Below the pieces are notes generated by a model. It saw nothing but the letters and a program-made list of their open reading frames with translations. It was not told where the DNA came from and did no database searches. A DNA stretch of 58,982 bases from Lewinellaceae bacterium (GTDB lineage: Bacteria; Bacteroidota; Bacteroidia; Chitinophagales; Saprospiraceae): positions 1-58,982 of the forward strand of contig CANJPT010000013.1 of NCBI GenBank assembly GCA_947476195.1, read 5' to 3'. Positions within the stretch are counted from its first letter, which is position 1, and the number at the start of each line of letters is the position of its first letter. A program made the translations under genes and the position numbers. Positions 1 to 10,700 of the stretch are shown piece after piece.

Positions 1-72
1 CAACAACCCATATTGACTACATTCATACCATTGACCACCTTAGTTTGATTTGGTCAAATCAATACACCTTTA

Positions 73-3000
73 TCACCGGATCACCACTTTCTGTACGCTA
101 TTTCCAGCGCTGCTTTGGAGGCGAACAGTGTATACACCTGGAGGTGCTTGTTGTACATTGAGTGTAAGTATCTGGCCAAGGCCCAGGCCTTGGATCGTGC
201 GGCTCATCACGGTGCGGCCGTCTGCTGCAAGCAGCGTTGCGAGCACATGGCCTTCCAATGCCTGACCGAGGCTGATATGCAACATGTCATCAGCAGGGTT
301 TGGTTGCACAAGCATCGAAATAGATTGCTTATTAGGCTCATCAGTACCTACTGTAACCGGCTGTACGATTACACCATACTCAGGTGCACTTGCACAGGCC
401 TGGTCACCACCAGTAGCTGTAATGCAGGCTTCTCCTAAGTAGTTGAACAGATCCATGACCTCTACTTCATCAATATACCATGCACCATTAGCTGGTGCAT
501 CAGCTGCATCAGAGCCAAAACGGAATCGGAAGGTGATATTTTTGCCCGAGTAAGCACTTAGGTCGAAATAAGACTGCTTCCAACCATTTGAGTTGCCAGA
601 GAATCCTGAAAGTCCTGGAATGGCGAAGGTGCTGTATTGTACAGAGCCATCGTATCCTCCACGAAGGGCATTGTTTTGAGTCAGGCGATTCCATTTTCCG
701 GAAGGATCATCCAAATCCTGTACCTCAAGAAAACCAGCATCTACAGCAGCTTCCGTTTCATATTGATGCCAAAAACGCAAAGTTGGTTTGCTGCCTGTAA
801 CCGTAAGGCTTTGAGTAGTTCCAAGGTAGTAATTGGAGGCAACGGCCACATCACGACCCGCAAATGAGCCAGTACCACTTCCAGGGTGGAATACATCGTT
901 TTGGAAAATGAATATTTCGCCTGTTGCAGGGTTTAGGATATCAGAATACCACTCTAATTCATCATCCAGCAAATCGCGGAAATAACGCGTTGAACCTATT
1001 CCGGCATCGCTTTTAGCCGTGTAAGTCAAGGTTCTAACCTGGCCACTTGGCATTGAGCCCAGATCCCAGCGCACCATTCCATTGGAGAAAAAGCCGCCAT
1101 TAGAAGCACTGATCAAAGTAAGACCTGCAGGTAGTTCATCTGTAACGACAACGCCGGTTTCTGCTTGATCTTTGTGATTGGTGACCGTGATCTCAAAGGC
1201 CACATTGTCGCCCGGCTCAATGGTAGGGGTCGTTGTGATCTTTTTGATTTTCAGTTCTTTGATACAAGTCGGGATGGGGTCAAAATTCTGAATACCATCA
1301 GAAGCATTGTTTGCATCACCCTGACTGGCGAAGTAGCCGAGACCACGACGGGCAAAAACGGATGATATAAGACAAGTGTCTGCCCCGTTGTAGTTCAATT
1401 CGTCGGCCAACATAATGGCATCACGGCCATCTGTAAAACCAGGTCCGCAGGGCTGTAGTTTCATCCCGTCCACGACAAGCTGGATGGCACGGTAATTACC
1501 ACTGGTAGTGTTATTGATGTCTGGATTCCAGCCATATTTTTCGACCAGGGCCCAGTATAAGTCCCAGACCATACAGGTCCATATTTCACCCAAGGCATGC
1601 ACCTCCGGGTTAGCGGCTACGTCGGCATAAACATGTGGGTTTATGCTCATGTCCGTAGAGTACGCATAGCTACGAATACCAACGCCATTAGGCTCCTGAT
1701 ATACGGCATAAGTACCAACTCCACGCTTATCGATTCCCTGGTCGCCAGGTTCTACTGAAGCAATCAGACTGGCCCAGTCACTCCATCCTTCGCCCATTTG
1801 CTCGGCATTTCCAAGGCAGCTGAAGCCGTCACCGGTGAGGCGGTTTGAGATTCCATGGTGCAGTTCATGTGCAATGATGCCGTTGTCAAAATCACCATCG
1901 CGTTGTGCAGGGCCAGAGATGTTTGGCTGAGCAATGGAGATATTTAGACCTGCACCTGCGTATTGACGGAGGAGGTCACAGTCTGTTTTTTTCATCATGA
2001 TTGTAGGGATGGTCACCTGACCGCCTACGGAGCCGGCTGCCATACCCACCGTGGCATCTGCAAAATTGCAAATGATACAGGCGATACCGCCTCCTTCCTG
2101 AACGGTGAGTGCTTTGCGACCAAATTCACAAACACCGCGATCCACCATTACAATTTTTCCAGCCACATCATTCACTGCTGGGTTGCATCCAAGATTGCCA
2201 TCAGATGTTCCATCGTCCACAAAAACAACGTCACCAGTTACAGGGGTCGTGGTAATCGCACCACCCCAGCCATTGCCGTCAGAAGAAGAGGCGCCGTAAG
2301 TTCCGATGACTGATCCAGGGCCATTGGCAGTCACGATATTGCCGCCAGAACGGTCCCAGACGTACATCTGCATCCGACCATGACCGCCATCTTGCGGTGT
2401 AGAGAAATTTGCATTGTTAGAGCCACTGCCATCTATGGCCTGGGCATATACTTCATCATTTCCTACGCCGCCGTTACTATAGTTGTTAGACTGGAAATTA
2501 CCAGCTTGTTCATTAAATCCATGACGATAAAAGAGGTCGTGCAAGGCATTGTTTACATAGAAAAGGTTGACAATAGCCGAATTCCTGTTCACCTGAGGCT
2601 CTGCATTAGGATCAAACGGAAAGTCAAAATTTAAACTCGCTCCTCCATCAGGAGAGTCGCTGACCTGGGGCGTGTCGTCACTGGCGCTGTCATCAAATGC
2701 CCAGACGTTGTTGCCTCGGGTGTACGTGTAATCTTGCCCGGTAGCACCGTTGGTATCCAGCCAGCCATAAGGTGAAGCCTGTAAATCGGCCGGATTGGTC
2801 AGAATACTACGGTTACCATGGATAGGACTTTCAACAGGAAAAGCAAACACGTTATATTTTTCATCCACCAAGAGTTCGTCCATGGCAGACTTTTGGTCCA
2901 ACTCATCCGATGATTGAACAAGGGCTTTTCCGCCTGCTGCTGCCTCACACTGGTCGGCATCGCCACCACGGTGTGCGTGGCCAGATTTGCAGTATACGGT

Positions 3001-3636
3001 ATGGTTCAATTTATTGGAGACCAAACCTGTTTGGGCATCCACGGTAATGGTCCAAAGGTCAGACGTGTTGGCCTGGTCAATTACCATTTGCCATGAAAGG
3101 CGTAGAGAACCAGTGTTGGTGAGCACGTAAGAAGCGGACACGGGGATCTCATTTCTGGAAATCACACCGCGCTCAAACAGGAAATTTTGCTCGTTGGTTT
3201 TGCTACGCAAACCAGGCACAGGAAAACCCGTAAATCCCAAATTTGTCATCGCTAATTCCAGCGCTTTAATGGCGCTTACAGAGGGCAGTTCCGTGTTTGT
3301 CCGGTGGCTAAGATCGTTTACAAAACGGTGACCAAGGTGCATTACTTCACCATTTGGTTTTACGTGAAGTCCAAAAAGGCCATTGAAGACTGGGATGCCG
3401 CGGTATTGTTGCTGCAGCCACACGTGTGTGATGTTGTTGTGTTCCGTGTGGTATTGCCGTACGACCTTCACATCTGAAACGTCGTTTTGAGTGAGTTCAA
3501 ATTTAGCTGGGTTTTCTTGCAAAAAGCGGAGCGCAGTTTCGCTTGGAGAACGGTCCTGAGCTGATAAGCCCATCGTCATAAAGGCGAAGAGACAAGTCAA
3601 AAGCGAAAGGCGTGTGTAAAGGGAAAGTCGATTCAT
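73..3636 (-). CDS. Secreted M36 (fungalysin-type) zinc metalloprotease with T9SS type A sorting domain
   Basis: A large secreted endopeptidase (about 1187 residues). It has an N-terminal signal peptide (MNRLSLYTRLSLL... ending near SAQ), a propeptide of FTP/PepSY type, and a catalytic domain with the zinc site HELHHGISNR. A PA-like insertion lies before the HEXXH motif. A DUF11-like region (VTNHKDQAETGVVVTDELP) and a MAM/jelly-roll-like region follow, and the C-terminus (QPNPADDMLHIS ... VQKVVIR) is a T9SS type A sorting signal. The frame stays open up to position 3720, but a TACCTTTG -7 promoter element at 3689-3696 on this strand puts the transcript start downstream of that, so the ATG at 3636 directly before the signal peptide was chosen. 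Family identity is clear; the substrate is unknown. Confidence 0.9.
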   Translation of the reverse strand: MNRLSLYTRLSLLTCLFAFMTMGLSAQDRSPSETALRFLQENPAKFELTQNDVSDVKVVRQYHTEHNNITHVWLQQQYRGIPVFNGLFGLHVKPNGEVMHLGHRFVNDLSHRTNTELPSVSAIKALELAMTNLGFTGFPVPGLRSKTNEQNFLFERGVISRNEIPVSASYVLTNTGSLRLSWQMVIDQANTSDLWTITVDAQTGLVSNKLNHTVYCKSGHAHRGGDADQCEAAAGGKALVQSSDELDQKSAMDELLVDEKYNVFAFPVESPIHGNRSILTNPADLQASPYGWLDTNGATGQDYTYTRGNNVWAFDDSASDDTPQVSDSPDGGASLNFDFPFDPNAEPQVNRNSAIVNLFYVNNALHDLFYRHGFNEQAGNFQSNNYSNGGVGNDEVYAQAIDGSGSNNANFSTPQDGGHGRMQMYVWDRSGGNIVTANGPGSVIGTYGASSSDGNGWGGAITTTPVTGDVVFVDDGTSDGNLGCNPAVNDVAGKIVMVDRGVCEFGRKALTVQEGGGIACIICNFADATVGMAAGSVGGQVTIPTIMMKKTDCDLLRQYAGAGLNISIAQPNISGPAQRDGDFDNGIIAHELHHGISNRLTGDGFSCLGNAEQMGEGWSDWASLIASVEPGDQGIDKRGVGTYAVYQEPNGVGIRSYAYSTDMSINPHVYADVAANPEVHALGEIWTCMVWDLYWALVEKYGWNPDINNTTSGNYRAIQLVVDGMKLQPCGPGFTDGRDAIMLADELNYNGADTCLISSVFARRGLGYFASQGDANNASDGIQNFDPIPTCIKELKIKKITTTPTIEPGDNVAFEITVTNHKDQAETGVVVTDELPAGLTLISASNGGFFSNGMVRWDLGSMPSGQVRTLTYTAKSDAGIGSTRYFRDLLDDELEWYSDILNPATGEIFIFQNDVFHPGSGTGSFAGRDVAVASNYYLGTTQSLTVTGSKPTLRFWHQYETEAAVDAGFLEVQDLDDPSGKWNRLTQNNALRGGYDGSVQYSTFAIPGLSGFSGNSNGWKQSYFDLSAYSGKNITFRFRFGSDAADAPANGAWYIDEVEVMDLFNYLGEACITATGGDQACASAPEYGVIVQPVTVGTDEPNKQSISMLVQPNPADDMLHISLGQALEGHVLATLLAADGRTVMSRTIQGLGLGQILTLNVQQAPPGVYTVRLQSSAGNSVQKVVIR

Positions 3637-3688
3637 TTGCCAGACAGAAAGATTTGGTGAAAGTAAGAGAGCAGGCCTTGTGGGCGAC

Positions 3689-3696
3689 CAAAGGTA
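3689..3696 (-). promoter_or_regulatory. -7 promoter element of the M36 protease gene
   Basis: Read on the minus strand this is TACCTTTG, an exact match to the Bacteroidota -7 consensus TAnnTTTG, 53 bp upstream of the ATG at 3636. It excludes the longer possible start at 3720. Confidence 0.6.
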
Positions 3697-3764
3697 ACAC
3701 TTGATAGTTTTCTCAAGCAACTACCTTTAAAAAATGTCAGAAATAGCAAACTTGGGGTAAGCTT

Positions 3765-3874
3765 CGGACTACTGGACATTTCACATTTGACCTTAGACTT
3801 AAATAAGTAAGTGTATGATTTTCAATTTTTTAGGTACTAATCTAATGTTCAATGTCAAAATGCCCAGTAGTCAG
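3765..3874. mobile_element. Older MITE-like element sharing termini with the 91-bp MITE family
   Basis: The segment starts CGGACTACTGGACATTT and ends AAAATGCCCAGTAGTCAG, so its termini match those of the 91-bp MITEs described below, but its A/T-rich interior is different and it is about 110 bp. It is flanked by ggtaagctt and ggaaacctt, which agree at 7 of 9 positions and could be a decayed 9-bp target duplication. The rest of this gap holds short repeated words (gtccaaagtcc) and the prs promoter. Confidence 0.55.
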
Positions 3875-3969
3875 GGAAACCTTTTTAGACCTCGAATCTG
3901 TCTGGTTTAAGTCCAAAGTCCAGGTGTCCAAAGTCCAAACTCTTCGATACACCATACAATCCTAGTTTC

Positions 3970-3977
3970 TACCTTTG
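3970..3977 (+). promoter_or_regulatory. -7 promoter element of prs
   Basis: TACCTTTG is an exact TAnnTTTG box only 11 bases before the TTG at 3989. The transcript would begin close to that TTG, so translation is either nearly leaderless or starts at a later codon such as GTG 4079. Confidence 0.55.
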
Positions 3978-3988
3978 CCTAAAATTAC

Positions 3989-5005
3989 TTGACGTTGGAA
4001 AATAAAACGACCAATAACCTGCCGCCCAAGCATGCAGGCAAACAAAACAAAACTGATAACCAACTACCAGCCTCTACCGTGCCAGAAGTTAAACTTTTTG
4101 CCTGCTCCGCCTCCAAAGAACTCTCCAAAGACATCGCGCATTACTATGATTCAGCGCTCGGAGACACCACGCTCGCCCGCTTTAGCGATGGCGAAATGCA
4201 GACCATCATCAATGAAAGTGTACGTGGTTCTTACACGTTTTTTATCCAAAGTACTTGCCAGCCCCACGACAATTTCGTGGAGCTCCTGCTTTGGATCGAT
4301 ACCGCCCGTCGCGCTTCAGCTGGTTACATCACTGCTGTAGTGCCGTATTTTGGCTATGCTCGCCAGGATCGCAAAGACAAACCACGCGTGCCTATCAGTG
4401 CCAAATTAATGGCTAATATGATCACGGCAGCCGGTGTGGATCGTATCATGACCATGGACCTTCATGCTGATCAGGTACAGGGCTTCTTTGATATTCCTGT
4501 CGATCACCTGCGCTCTGAAGCAATCTATGTCCCTTACCTCGAGAAACAAGATCTTTCTGATGTTATTTTCGCAAGCCCTGATGTGGGTGGCGTAAAACGC
4601 GCCCGTATTTACGCCATGCACTTTGGCCGCGAGCTGGTCATTTGCGATAAATACCGCACAAAAGCCAATGAAGTAGCCGCGATGACTGTCATTGGCGACG
4701 TCAGAGGTGCCGACGTAATTCTTGTGGATGACCTCGTGGATACTGCTGGCACGCTATGTAAAGCCGCTGACGCCCTAATGGAAAAAGGCGCAAAATCGGT
4801 GCGCGCTATCTGTACCCACCCAGTGTTATCTGGCAAAGCCTACGAAAATATAGAAGCCTCTCAACTCACAGAGCTCATTGTATGTGATACCATTCCACTT
4901 CGCCGGGAGTCTCCTAAGATCAAAGTACTTTCTACTGCCAGCCTCTTCGCCCGCGCCATCCGAAATACGGTAGAGCACAAGAGTATTGCCGCGCTTTTTC
5001 ATTAA
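3989..5005 (+). CDS. prs: Ribose-phosphate pyrophosphokinase (PRPP synthetase)
   Basis: Makes 5-phosphoribosyl-1-pyrophosphate from ribose 5-phosphate and ATP for nucleotide, histidine and NAD synthesis in the cytoplasm. Class I features are visible: VVPYFGYARQDRK, the divalent-metal and ribose-5-phosphate loop MDLHADQVQGFF, and the PRPP loop VILVDDLVDTAGTL. As given the protein is 338 residues, about 25-30 longer at the N-terminus than usual, because it starts at a TTG. A GTG at 4079 just before the conserved EVKLFACS strand would give a standard-length enzyme. With the -7 box at 3970-3977 both starts remain possible. The family call is secure. Confidence 0.93.
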   Translation: MTLENKTTNNLPPKHAGKQNKTDNQLPASTVPEVKLFACSASKELSKDIAHYYDSALGDTTLARFSDGEMQTIINESVRGSYTFFIQSTCQPHDNFVELLLWIDTARRASAGYITAVVPYFGYARQDRKDKPRVPISAKLMANMITAAGVDRIMTMDLHADQVQGFFDIPVDHLRSEAIYVPYLEKQDLSDVIFASPDVGGVKRARIYAMHFGRELVICDKYRTKANEVAAMTVIGDVRGADVILVDDLVDTAGTLCKAADALMEKGAKSVRAICTHPVLSGKAYENIEASQLTELIVCDTIPLRRESPKIKVLSTASLFARAIRNTVEHKSIAALFH

Positions 5006-5281
5006 AATAAAGCTGAATTCGGGGGGGGATATTCAGAGGGTAACAGTTGCGTCATTCAGTCAATATTTTCCCCGTATCCAGCAAATCTTTGTTTTTTAAG
5101 CCGCATTCTCCTTTTTTCCCCCGTATTCTAAATGTGCTTTTTGATATAATTTGAAGCAATTACTTTCGTACCAGTTTTCTCATAATATGTTTTGAGTTTC
5201 CTAAAGCTATCCCTTCTTGCAATAGGATTTTTTTAATCATCTCACCGCTTTAATGGCCCCCGGTCTATGATCTTCGGTTCG

Positions 5282-5322
5282 GCACCTAGCGCGACGTTTA
5301 CGTTTAAACGTTGCGCTGGGTG
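5282..5322. other. Imperfect inverted repeat in the prs-rhodanese intergenic region
   Basis: The arms GCACCtAGCGCgACGTTT and AAACGTtGCGCTgGGTGC form a long imperfect stem with a short loop. There is no T-tract, so it is not a classical terminator. The rest of the 380-bp gap (5006-5385) contains no convincing gene; it holds poly-G and poly-C runs and a TAcTTTCG sequence near 5164 that might be a -7 box with a long leader. Confidence 0.45.
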
Positions 5323-5385
5323 CGGGTCATTTCTCCAACCTTTTTTGTTGTGCACTGTTGAGTCTGTGTTTTTAAACATCGGGCC

Positions 5386-5901
5386 ATGCTCTCATTTTTC
5401 AAAAAAATACTTTTTGTAGTCCTCGTGCTTTCCTTGTTTGCGATCACCTCCTTCGGACAGGTGAAAAGCAGTGCATATCGCGTGATGCTAAATGGCTTTT
5501 TGAGCCATAGTGTACCAGAAATAGACGTTCAGAAAGCAGCACGCAATAGCAGTACATCTATTTTTTTGGATGCCAGGGAGCCCCGGGAATATGCTGTGAG
5601 CCATATCTCAGGTGCGATTCCGGTGGGTTACGACCATTTTTCTTTGGAAAATATGCCTGTCGGTATTGCCCCAAACCAACCCATCGTGGTTTATTGCTCT
5701 ATTGGTTATCGCAGTGAAAAAGTGACCGAAAAGCTCCAAAAAGCAGGCTTCAAAAATGTTTACAATCTCTATGGTGGTATCTTTGAATGGGTCAATCAGG
5801 ACCTTCCCGTAGTCAATCAATCGGGCCTCACCCACGACGTGCATGCTTATGATCATACCTGGGGCATTTGGTTGAAGAAGGGGAAGAAGGTATATAAATA
5901 A
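5386..5901 (+). CDS. Exported rhodanese-like sulfurtransferase
   Basis: A single rhodanese domain (residues about 45-150) follows an N-terminal signal peptide (FFKKILFVVLVLSLFAITSFGQ), so it should act in the periplasm. The active-site loop is VVYCSIGYRSE with the sulfur-carrying cysteine at residue 104, and the second fold signature GAIPVGYDHF is present. The protein is 171 residues, which is normal for a signal peptide plus one domain. It belongs functionally with the many rhodaneses of the 38-50 kb sulfur island but is encoded apart from them. Its physiological acceptor cannot be read from sequence. Confidence 0.88.
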   Translation: MLSFFKKILFVVLVLSLFAITSFGQVKSSAYRVMLNGFLSHSVPEIDVQKAARNSSTSIFLDAREPREYAVSHISGAIPVGYDHFSLENMPVGIAPNQPIVVYCSIGYRSEKVTEKLQKAGFKNVYNLYGGIFEWVNQDLPVVNQSGLTHDVHAYDHTWGIWLKKGKKVYK

Positions 5902-5909
5902 TCATAAAA

Positions 5910-5940
5910 ATAGCCTGACTACCGCTCGGTGTCAGGCTAT
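5910..5940. terminator. Stem-loop after the exported rhodanese
   Basis: ATAGCCTGAC and GTCAGGCTAT form a perfect 10-bp stem with an 11-base loop, 8 bases after the stop codon at 5901. The T-run is on the minus-strand side, so on the plus strand it is a stem without a U-tract. A second imperfect repeat (atccttag / ctaaggat) lies at about 6047-6095. Confidence 0.55.
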
Positions 5941-6193
5941 CAACTTATCCTAATAATTCTTCCTTACGCTGAACCTAATTTCTGTAATCATTCTCAATAT
6001 GATACAAAGGTATGGTTGCCACTCTAAGCCTTTGCTTTATTAAGATTAGAGTATCCTTAGAATTATGCGGGCACTCAATCAATAAAACTCTAAGGATATC
6101 CTAAGGCGGCTGTTCCGAATCTGGCCGTTCCTTTGCAGCAAGATTTATGTAAACGCACACTTTCTAACCACACTTTTCAATCTTGCTTTTCAA

Positions 6194-7420
6194 ATGAATA
6201 ATTGCTACAAACTTATTCTACCGCTCATCGCATTACTATTTAGCATTTCCAATAAAGGCCAGGCACAAGGCTGTGTCGCGGTGCGTCAAATGGGTGGCAT
6301 CAACACAATGTGTTCTTCCAACGCCTATAACCTTGGGAAAGGAGATTTTCAAATTGGTACCAGTTACCGCTATTTTCACTCTTGGCGTCACTTTGTAGGC
6401 ACTGAAGAGCAAAAATACCGTCAGACAACTGGCGGTGGCCATGATGCAAACGGCGTAGAGCGCGGTAATGCGGTTAATATTTATTCGCATGCACTGGATA
6501 TTAATTTGTCTTACGGACTCACGAATCGGATTCAACTGAATGCCTCTATTCCGTATGTACACAATGAGCGCTCGCAGGTTTTGAGAACCACCGTTGCTCC
6601 TAAAGATACCTTCCGTTACAGTGTATACGCACAAGGACTCGGAGATGTCCGGATCAGCGCAAACTATTGGATGTTTGATCCAGCTAAAGCACACAGAGGT
6701 AATCTGATGCTCGGTCTGGGTGTGAAATTGCCTACGGGTAAGCACGACGTTCAGGATGATGCCCCACAGGCTGACGGAACAACCAAAAGTGTTGTGATGG
6801 ATCAGGCGATCCAGCCTGGTGACGGTGGCACCGGTATTTCTGTTGAATTACAAGGTTTTACGCAAGTGTATAAAGGCTTGGGCGCCTTCGCAAATGGCTA
6901 CTACCTCTTCAACCCAAAAGAATCCAACGGTTCTTTCAAATCTGCCCCGAAAGCCGGTCTCGAAGGGTACAATATCTATGCCTGCCCTGATCAGTATTTT
7001 GGCCGTGCCGGTTTTTCGTATGCCGTAGGGAAATCTAAAAACCTGTCTTTCTCTTTAGCTGGCCGGTTTGAAGGCATTCCTGCTTACGACGCTTTTGGCG
7101 GACAAGTCGCTTACCGCCGCCCAGGCTATGTAGTAGCTGTGGAATCAGGCGTATCATACAGCAAAGGCAAGCATAGCTTCAGCCTTTTCGTGCCTTACAA
7201 TTTTATTAAAAACCGCATCCAGAGCGCAGCAGATATTGCAGACCAAAACCTGCAAAACTCAAAAATCACCGACCCGAACGCATATGTGCATGTTCAGGGC
7301 GATGCCGCTTTTGCTGATTACTCCATCAGCTTAAACTATAGCTATCGCCTCGGGAGGTTGTTTGGTAAAAAACACGAAATGCCTGCGCCATCAGCTGTTT
7401 TCCCTGAAGTGAAACACTAA
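6194..7420 (+). CDS. Outer-membrane beta-barrel protein (transporter/porin-like)
   Basis: 408 residues with a signal peptide (LILPLIALLFSISNKGQAQ) and then alternating amphipathic strands with aromatic girdle residues, for example GDFQIGTSYRYFHSW, HALDINLSYGLTNRIQLNASIPY, GNLMLGLGVKLPTGKHD and the last strand YSISLNYSYRLGRLF. This resembles the outer-membrane proteins annotated in Bacteroidota as transporter or meta-pathway-phenol-degradation-like barrels. The spaced CVAVRQMGG...MCSS cysteines directly after the signal peptide may form a disulfide. A TTCCTTTG sequence at 6128-6135 could be its -7 element. The substrate is unknown. Confidence 0.7.
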   Translation: MNNCYKLILPLIALLFSISNKGQAQGCVAVRQMGGINTMCSSNAYNLGKGDFQIGTSYRYFHSWRHFVGTEEQKYRQTTGGGHDANGVERGNAVNIYSHALDINLSYGLTNRIQLNASIPYVHNERSQVLRTTVAPKDTFRYSVYAQGLGDVRISANYWMFDPAKAHRGNLMLGLGVKLPTGKHDVQDDAPQADGTTKSVVMDQAIQPGDGGTGISVELQGFTQVYKGLGAFANGYYLFNPKESNGSFKSAPKAGLEGYNIYACPDQYFGRAGFSYAVGKSKNLSFSLAGRFEGIPAYDAFGGQVAYRRPGYVVAVESGVSYSKGKHSFSLFVPYNFIKNRIQSAADIADQNLQNSKITDPNAYVHVQGDAAFADYSISLNYSYRLGRLFGKKHEMPAPSAVFPEVKH

Positions 7421-7474
7421 GTAGTATTACTGATCCTGGTTGTTGGGATCGCTGAAGTAAGGCAAAGAACAAAC

Positions 7475-7535
7475 AAAGACCTCCTGCATTTTGAGTGTGT
7501 ATAAGCACTTGGGTTATGCAGGAGGTCTTTTTATT
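7475..7535 (+). terminator. Rho-independent terminator
   Basis: AAAGACCTCCTGCA (7475-7488) pairs perfectly with TGCAGGAGGTCTTT (7517-7530), followed by TTATTTTT. It lies after the outer-membrane barrel gene and is close to symmetric, so it could also serve the convergent gene from the right. Confidence 0.85.
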
Positions 7536-7599
7536 TTTACCAGTAAAAATCTTCTGCGCATTTATCTGCGGGCTCAACAGCAATAAAAACACCGAATGT

Positions 7600-7720
7600 C
7601 GAACAACGAATACCGAATTTCGAAGTGGGCTCCGGGCTAAATGTCCCATTGAAAATCAGCATTTATGAAACACAAATACCATGAGCAGCGCCCACTTTGA
7701 AATTCGATATTTAGTGTTCG
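7600..7720. repeat. Long interrupted inverted repeat between convergent genes
   Basis: AATACCGAATTTCGAAGTGGGC at 7609-7630 is mirrored by an almost complementary arm at 7690-7711, with similarity extending outward through short gaattcg/ttcgg words on both sides. It sits between two convergent genes. Such degenerate word-rich repeats recur in this window at 28.5 kb and 3.9 kb. No coding potential was seen. Confidence 0.5.
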
Positions 7721-7781
7721 GTGTTCGATATTAAAAACATACGCCACCCCAAAAATCCGGTCTGCCTTATATTTGCCCACC

Positions 7782-10700
7782 TTACCGCAACAACGTCACA
7801 TCCCCGCTCATCTGGTGCCCTCCCCCACCACACTCATAATCCAAGATCCAAACGTACACATCAGAAGGTGCGAGCTTATCGCCAATTTTACCATCCCACT
7901 GGGCATTCTGGCCGGAACCTTCGTAAACTTTTTGTCCCCAGCGGTCGTATACCCGGAGCAATTTAATGACCTCTGCTCCTTCGTGCGGAGCTACCCGGAA
8001 GAGATCGTTGAAGTTATCTCCATTGGGTGTGAATGCATTCGGAATATGGATCAGTGATTCATCGCAAACAAATACCCGGTATTCAACGGAATCCTTGCAT
8101 CCATTACCATCCGTAACCACCAGAAGGAAGGTCGTGGAAGTATCCGGGCTGGCCGTTGGGTCCGGGCAATTCGGGCTGGTAGGACAATTCGGAAAACTCA
8201 GATCACCCAGAGGCGTCCATACATAGTTTGCATAATCGTTGGGCGTTTCAATGACGACCTCTTCTCCGAGGGAAATAACCAAAGCCATGTCTTGTTCCGG
8301 CACTTGAGGGTTGGGCACCTGTTTCACCGTCACACAAGTCTTCACCAGGCAGCCATTGGTATTCAATTCCGTCTTACAGATACTACCCTCCGAGGTAAAC
8401 GTACTATCCAAGGCCATTACGGAGCCGCCCGGGCAAAAGACGGCCGTTTGCGATACGGTAGTCGGCACCACGATCAATTCTTGTATGATAATACTGTCGC
8501 ATCCGTTCACTTTTTGAAGTGCTAAAGTATAGATCCCGGGCACAGAAGTTGTTTGCCCAAAGATGGTAGCCGCATCGCCTTCACAGATCGTGACCGCTGG
8601 TAACTGCAATTTATAGGCTGGATTCACCGTAACAGAAACAGTACCCGTGCCCGTACAACCACCTGAAAACGTAACGGTTACACTGTAGGTAGTACTTGAG
8701 TTTGGTTGCACGACCTGTATTTGTTGGTTGGGATTCGTGATCCCTGTTCCCGCCCAATTGTATGCTGAACCACCTGCCGTGGCTTCCAGGGTAACCGGGT
8801 CGCCTTCACAAGTGGTCTGAGCCACCGTTTCAATCCCAAAGGAGCCACCGAACTGGATCTCAAACCTGCGTTCAACGGTACAATCTCCCGATTTTTCCTG
8901 CAAGACCAGCGTAACCAGATCGCCGGGGTGCACCTCCGGGCCAGGCGTATACGTAGCATTGGCACACGCAATACAACTCAGTCCGCCAGGGGTAAGCCAG
9001 TTGTAAGTGTTTCCTGGAATACTATCTGTGCTAACATTCACCGCTTGCAGATTACAAAGGCCGATGCCTTTTGTCACGATCTGATTGCCATCCAGCGGGA
9101 AAATATGATCGGCACAAGCACAGTTTTCGTCTGCCGGGATCAGTGCAATGAGGTCGCAAAAAGCTCCCGCTGGCAGGTTGTTGAGATTGCCTGAAATAGA
9201 CAATACCCCGCCTGGAGCAATGGTTCCATTCTGCGTTACTTCCGCTACCAGCGGATCTGTCAGGTCTATCTGACCATTGCCATTCAGGTCGTGGTAAAGT
9301 TGAACCAGCGGGTTAGTGTCCGTCGTATTGCCGGCGTTCTCCAGCACCGCGTGGAAGGTAGTTTGATTCCCTTGCGTGTTCAACTCAAAGTTATTGAACT
9401 GAAGTTCAGGGTTTTGTGCGTTTAGGTTAAGCAATGATTCGCCGGTGGCGACATAAATATCGCAGAACTGATTGCTCGAGGAGCAGAAAGCCTGCGTCTT
9501 TTCGCGGGTCTGCAGGATCACAAATTTATCCGTGCAACCAGCAGGATCGTCGTAACGGATCTTGAGCTTAAAACTCAGGACACTACCCGCCCCGAGCGCA
9601 GTTGGTAAGGGCAATTGGATCTGCTGACCAGATACCTGTGGTGGGCCACCGGGGGCATTGACCCCAGCCTGATAAGAACCGGCCACAAACGAAGTGCCTG
9701 CAGGAAACAGCATATAAATGCTATCGCCCGACATCGGCACGTCATTCACGGCAATGCTGGCCGAAAGTTCTACCTCCTGACCACAACCCGAGGCGCCGGG
9801 AGGGACGGTAAATTGAAGGTTAGAAACAGCGGTATAACTTGGTTCTACCCCTTCTATACCAAGTGGCAAGCCGGGCTTACGCAACACATTGGAATTAATA
9901 CCGCAAGCCTGCACCGATTCTGCACCATAAATTGGCTGGGAATTGGCTACTACCCCACACTCTGCGATCACTTTAAAACGAATGTGCAAGGCATTTAGCG
10001 GGGCTTTGTCTGCCGAAATCAGGCCATTTTGAGCCAACAAACTGGAAGAAGACTCTGGATCGAATTGCCAGACATTGCCAGGCAGTTGAGTCGGGTTGGT
10101 AAGGTTAATGAATGCGCCACCAGCCGGGTAAGAAAGTTGTGCTGACCCGGGTTGGATACGCATGCCGGGCGGCAGTTTGATACTTGGAAAGATATTATAG
10201 GCTGAGCCGTCGTTCGCATTGGAAATTTCAAATTCAAAGTATCCGGAAGGTTCACACAAAGGCACTGAAGGTGGTTGATTGACAATGACCAACTCTAATT
10301 CAGGAGGCTGCGGGCGCAGTTCAATGGTTTTGATAAAGCTGCCACAAGCGTCCCCATTGGCATTGAAAACAGGGGAGCAGTCCCAGCCAAAACGGAAGGT
10401 TACCTTAACGGACCTACAGCTGAGATTTCGGGCGGTAAATCTCAAAGCGGGCTGCGCAAAACTTGTCAGATCGCCCAGTTGATATACCCCGCCTATTTGT
10501 GGAACGGGCGTTTGCCCTGGCATGAGCAACAGTTGCACATCGGCCAAATCACCGTCCGATTCGATGCTCATCCAGGTATTCGCTGCATTTACTGAAGCAT
10601 TGTTGCGCAGGAAAAAGTTGAGCAATACAGCATCTGTTGGCAGATACAGAATGTTGTTTTGCGTAAAAATTTCAAGTTTGGGGCTGCCACTTTGATAGCC

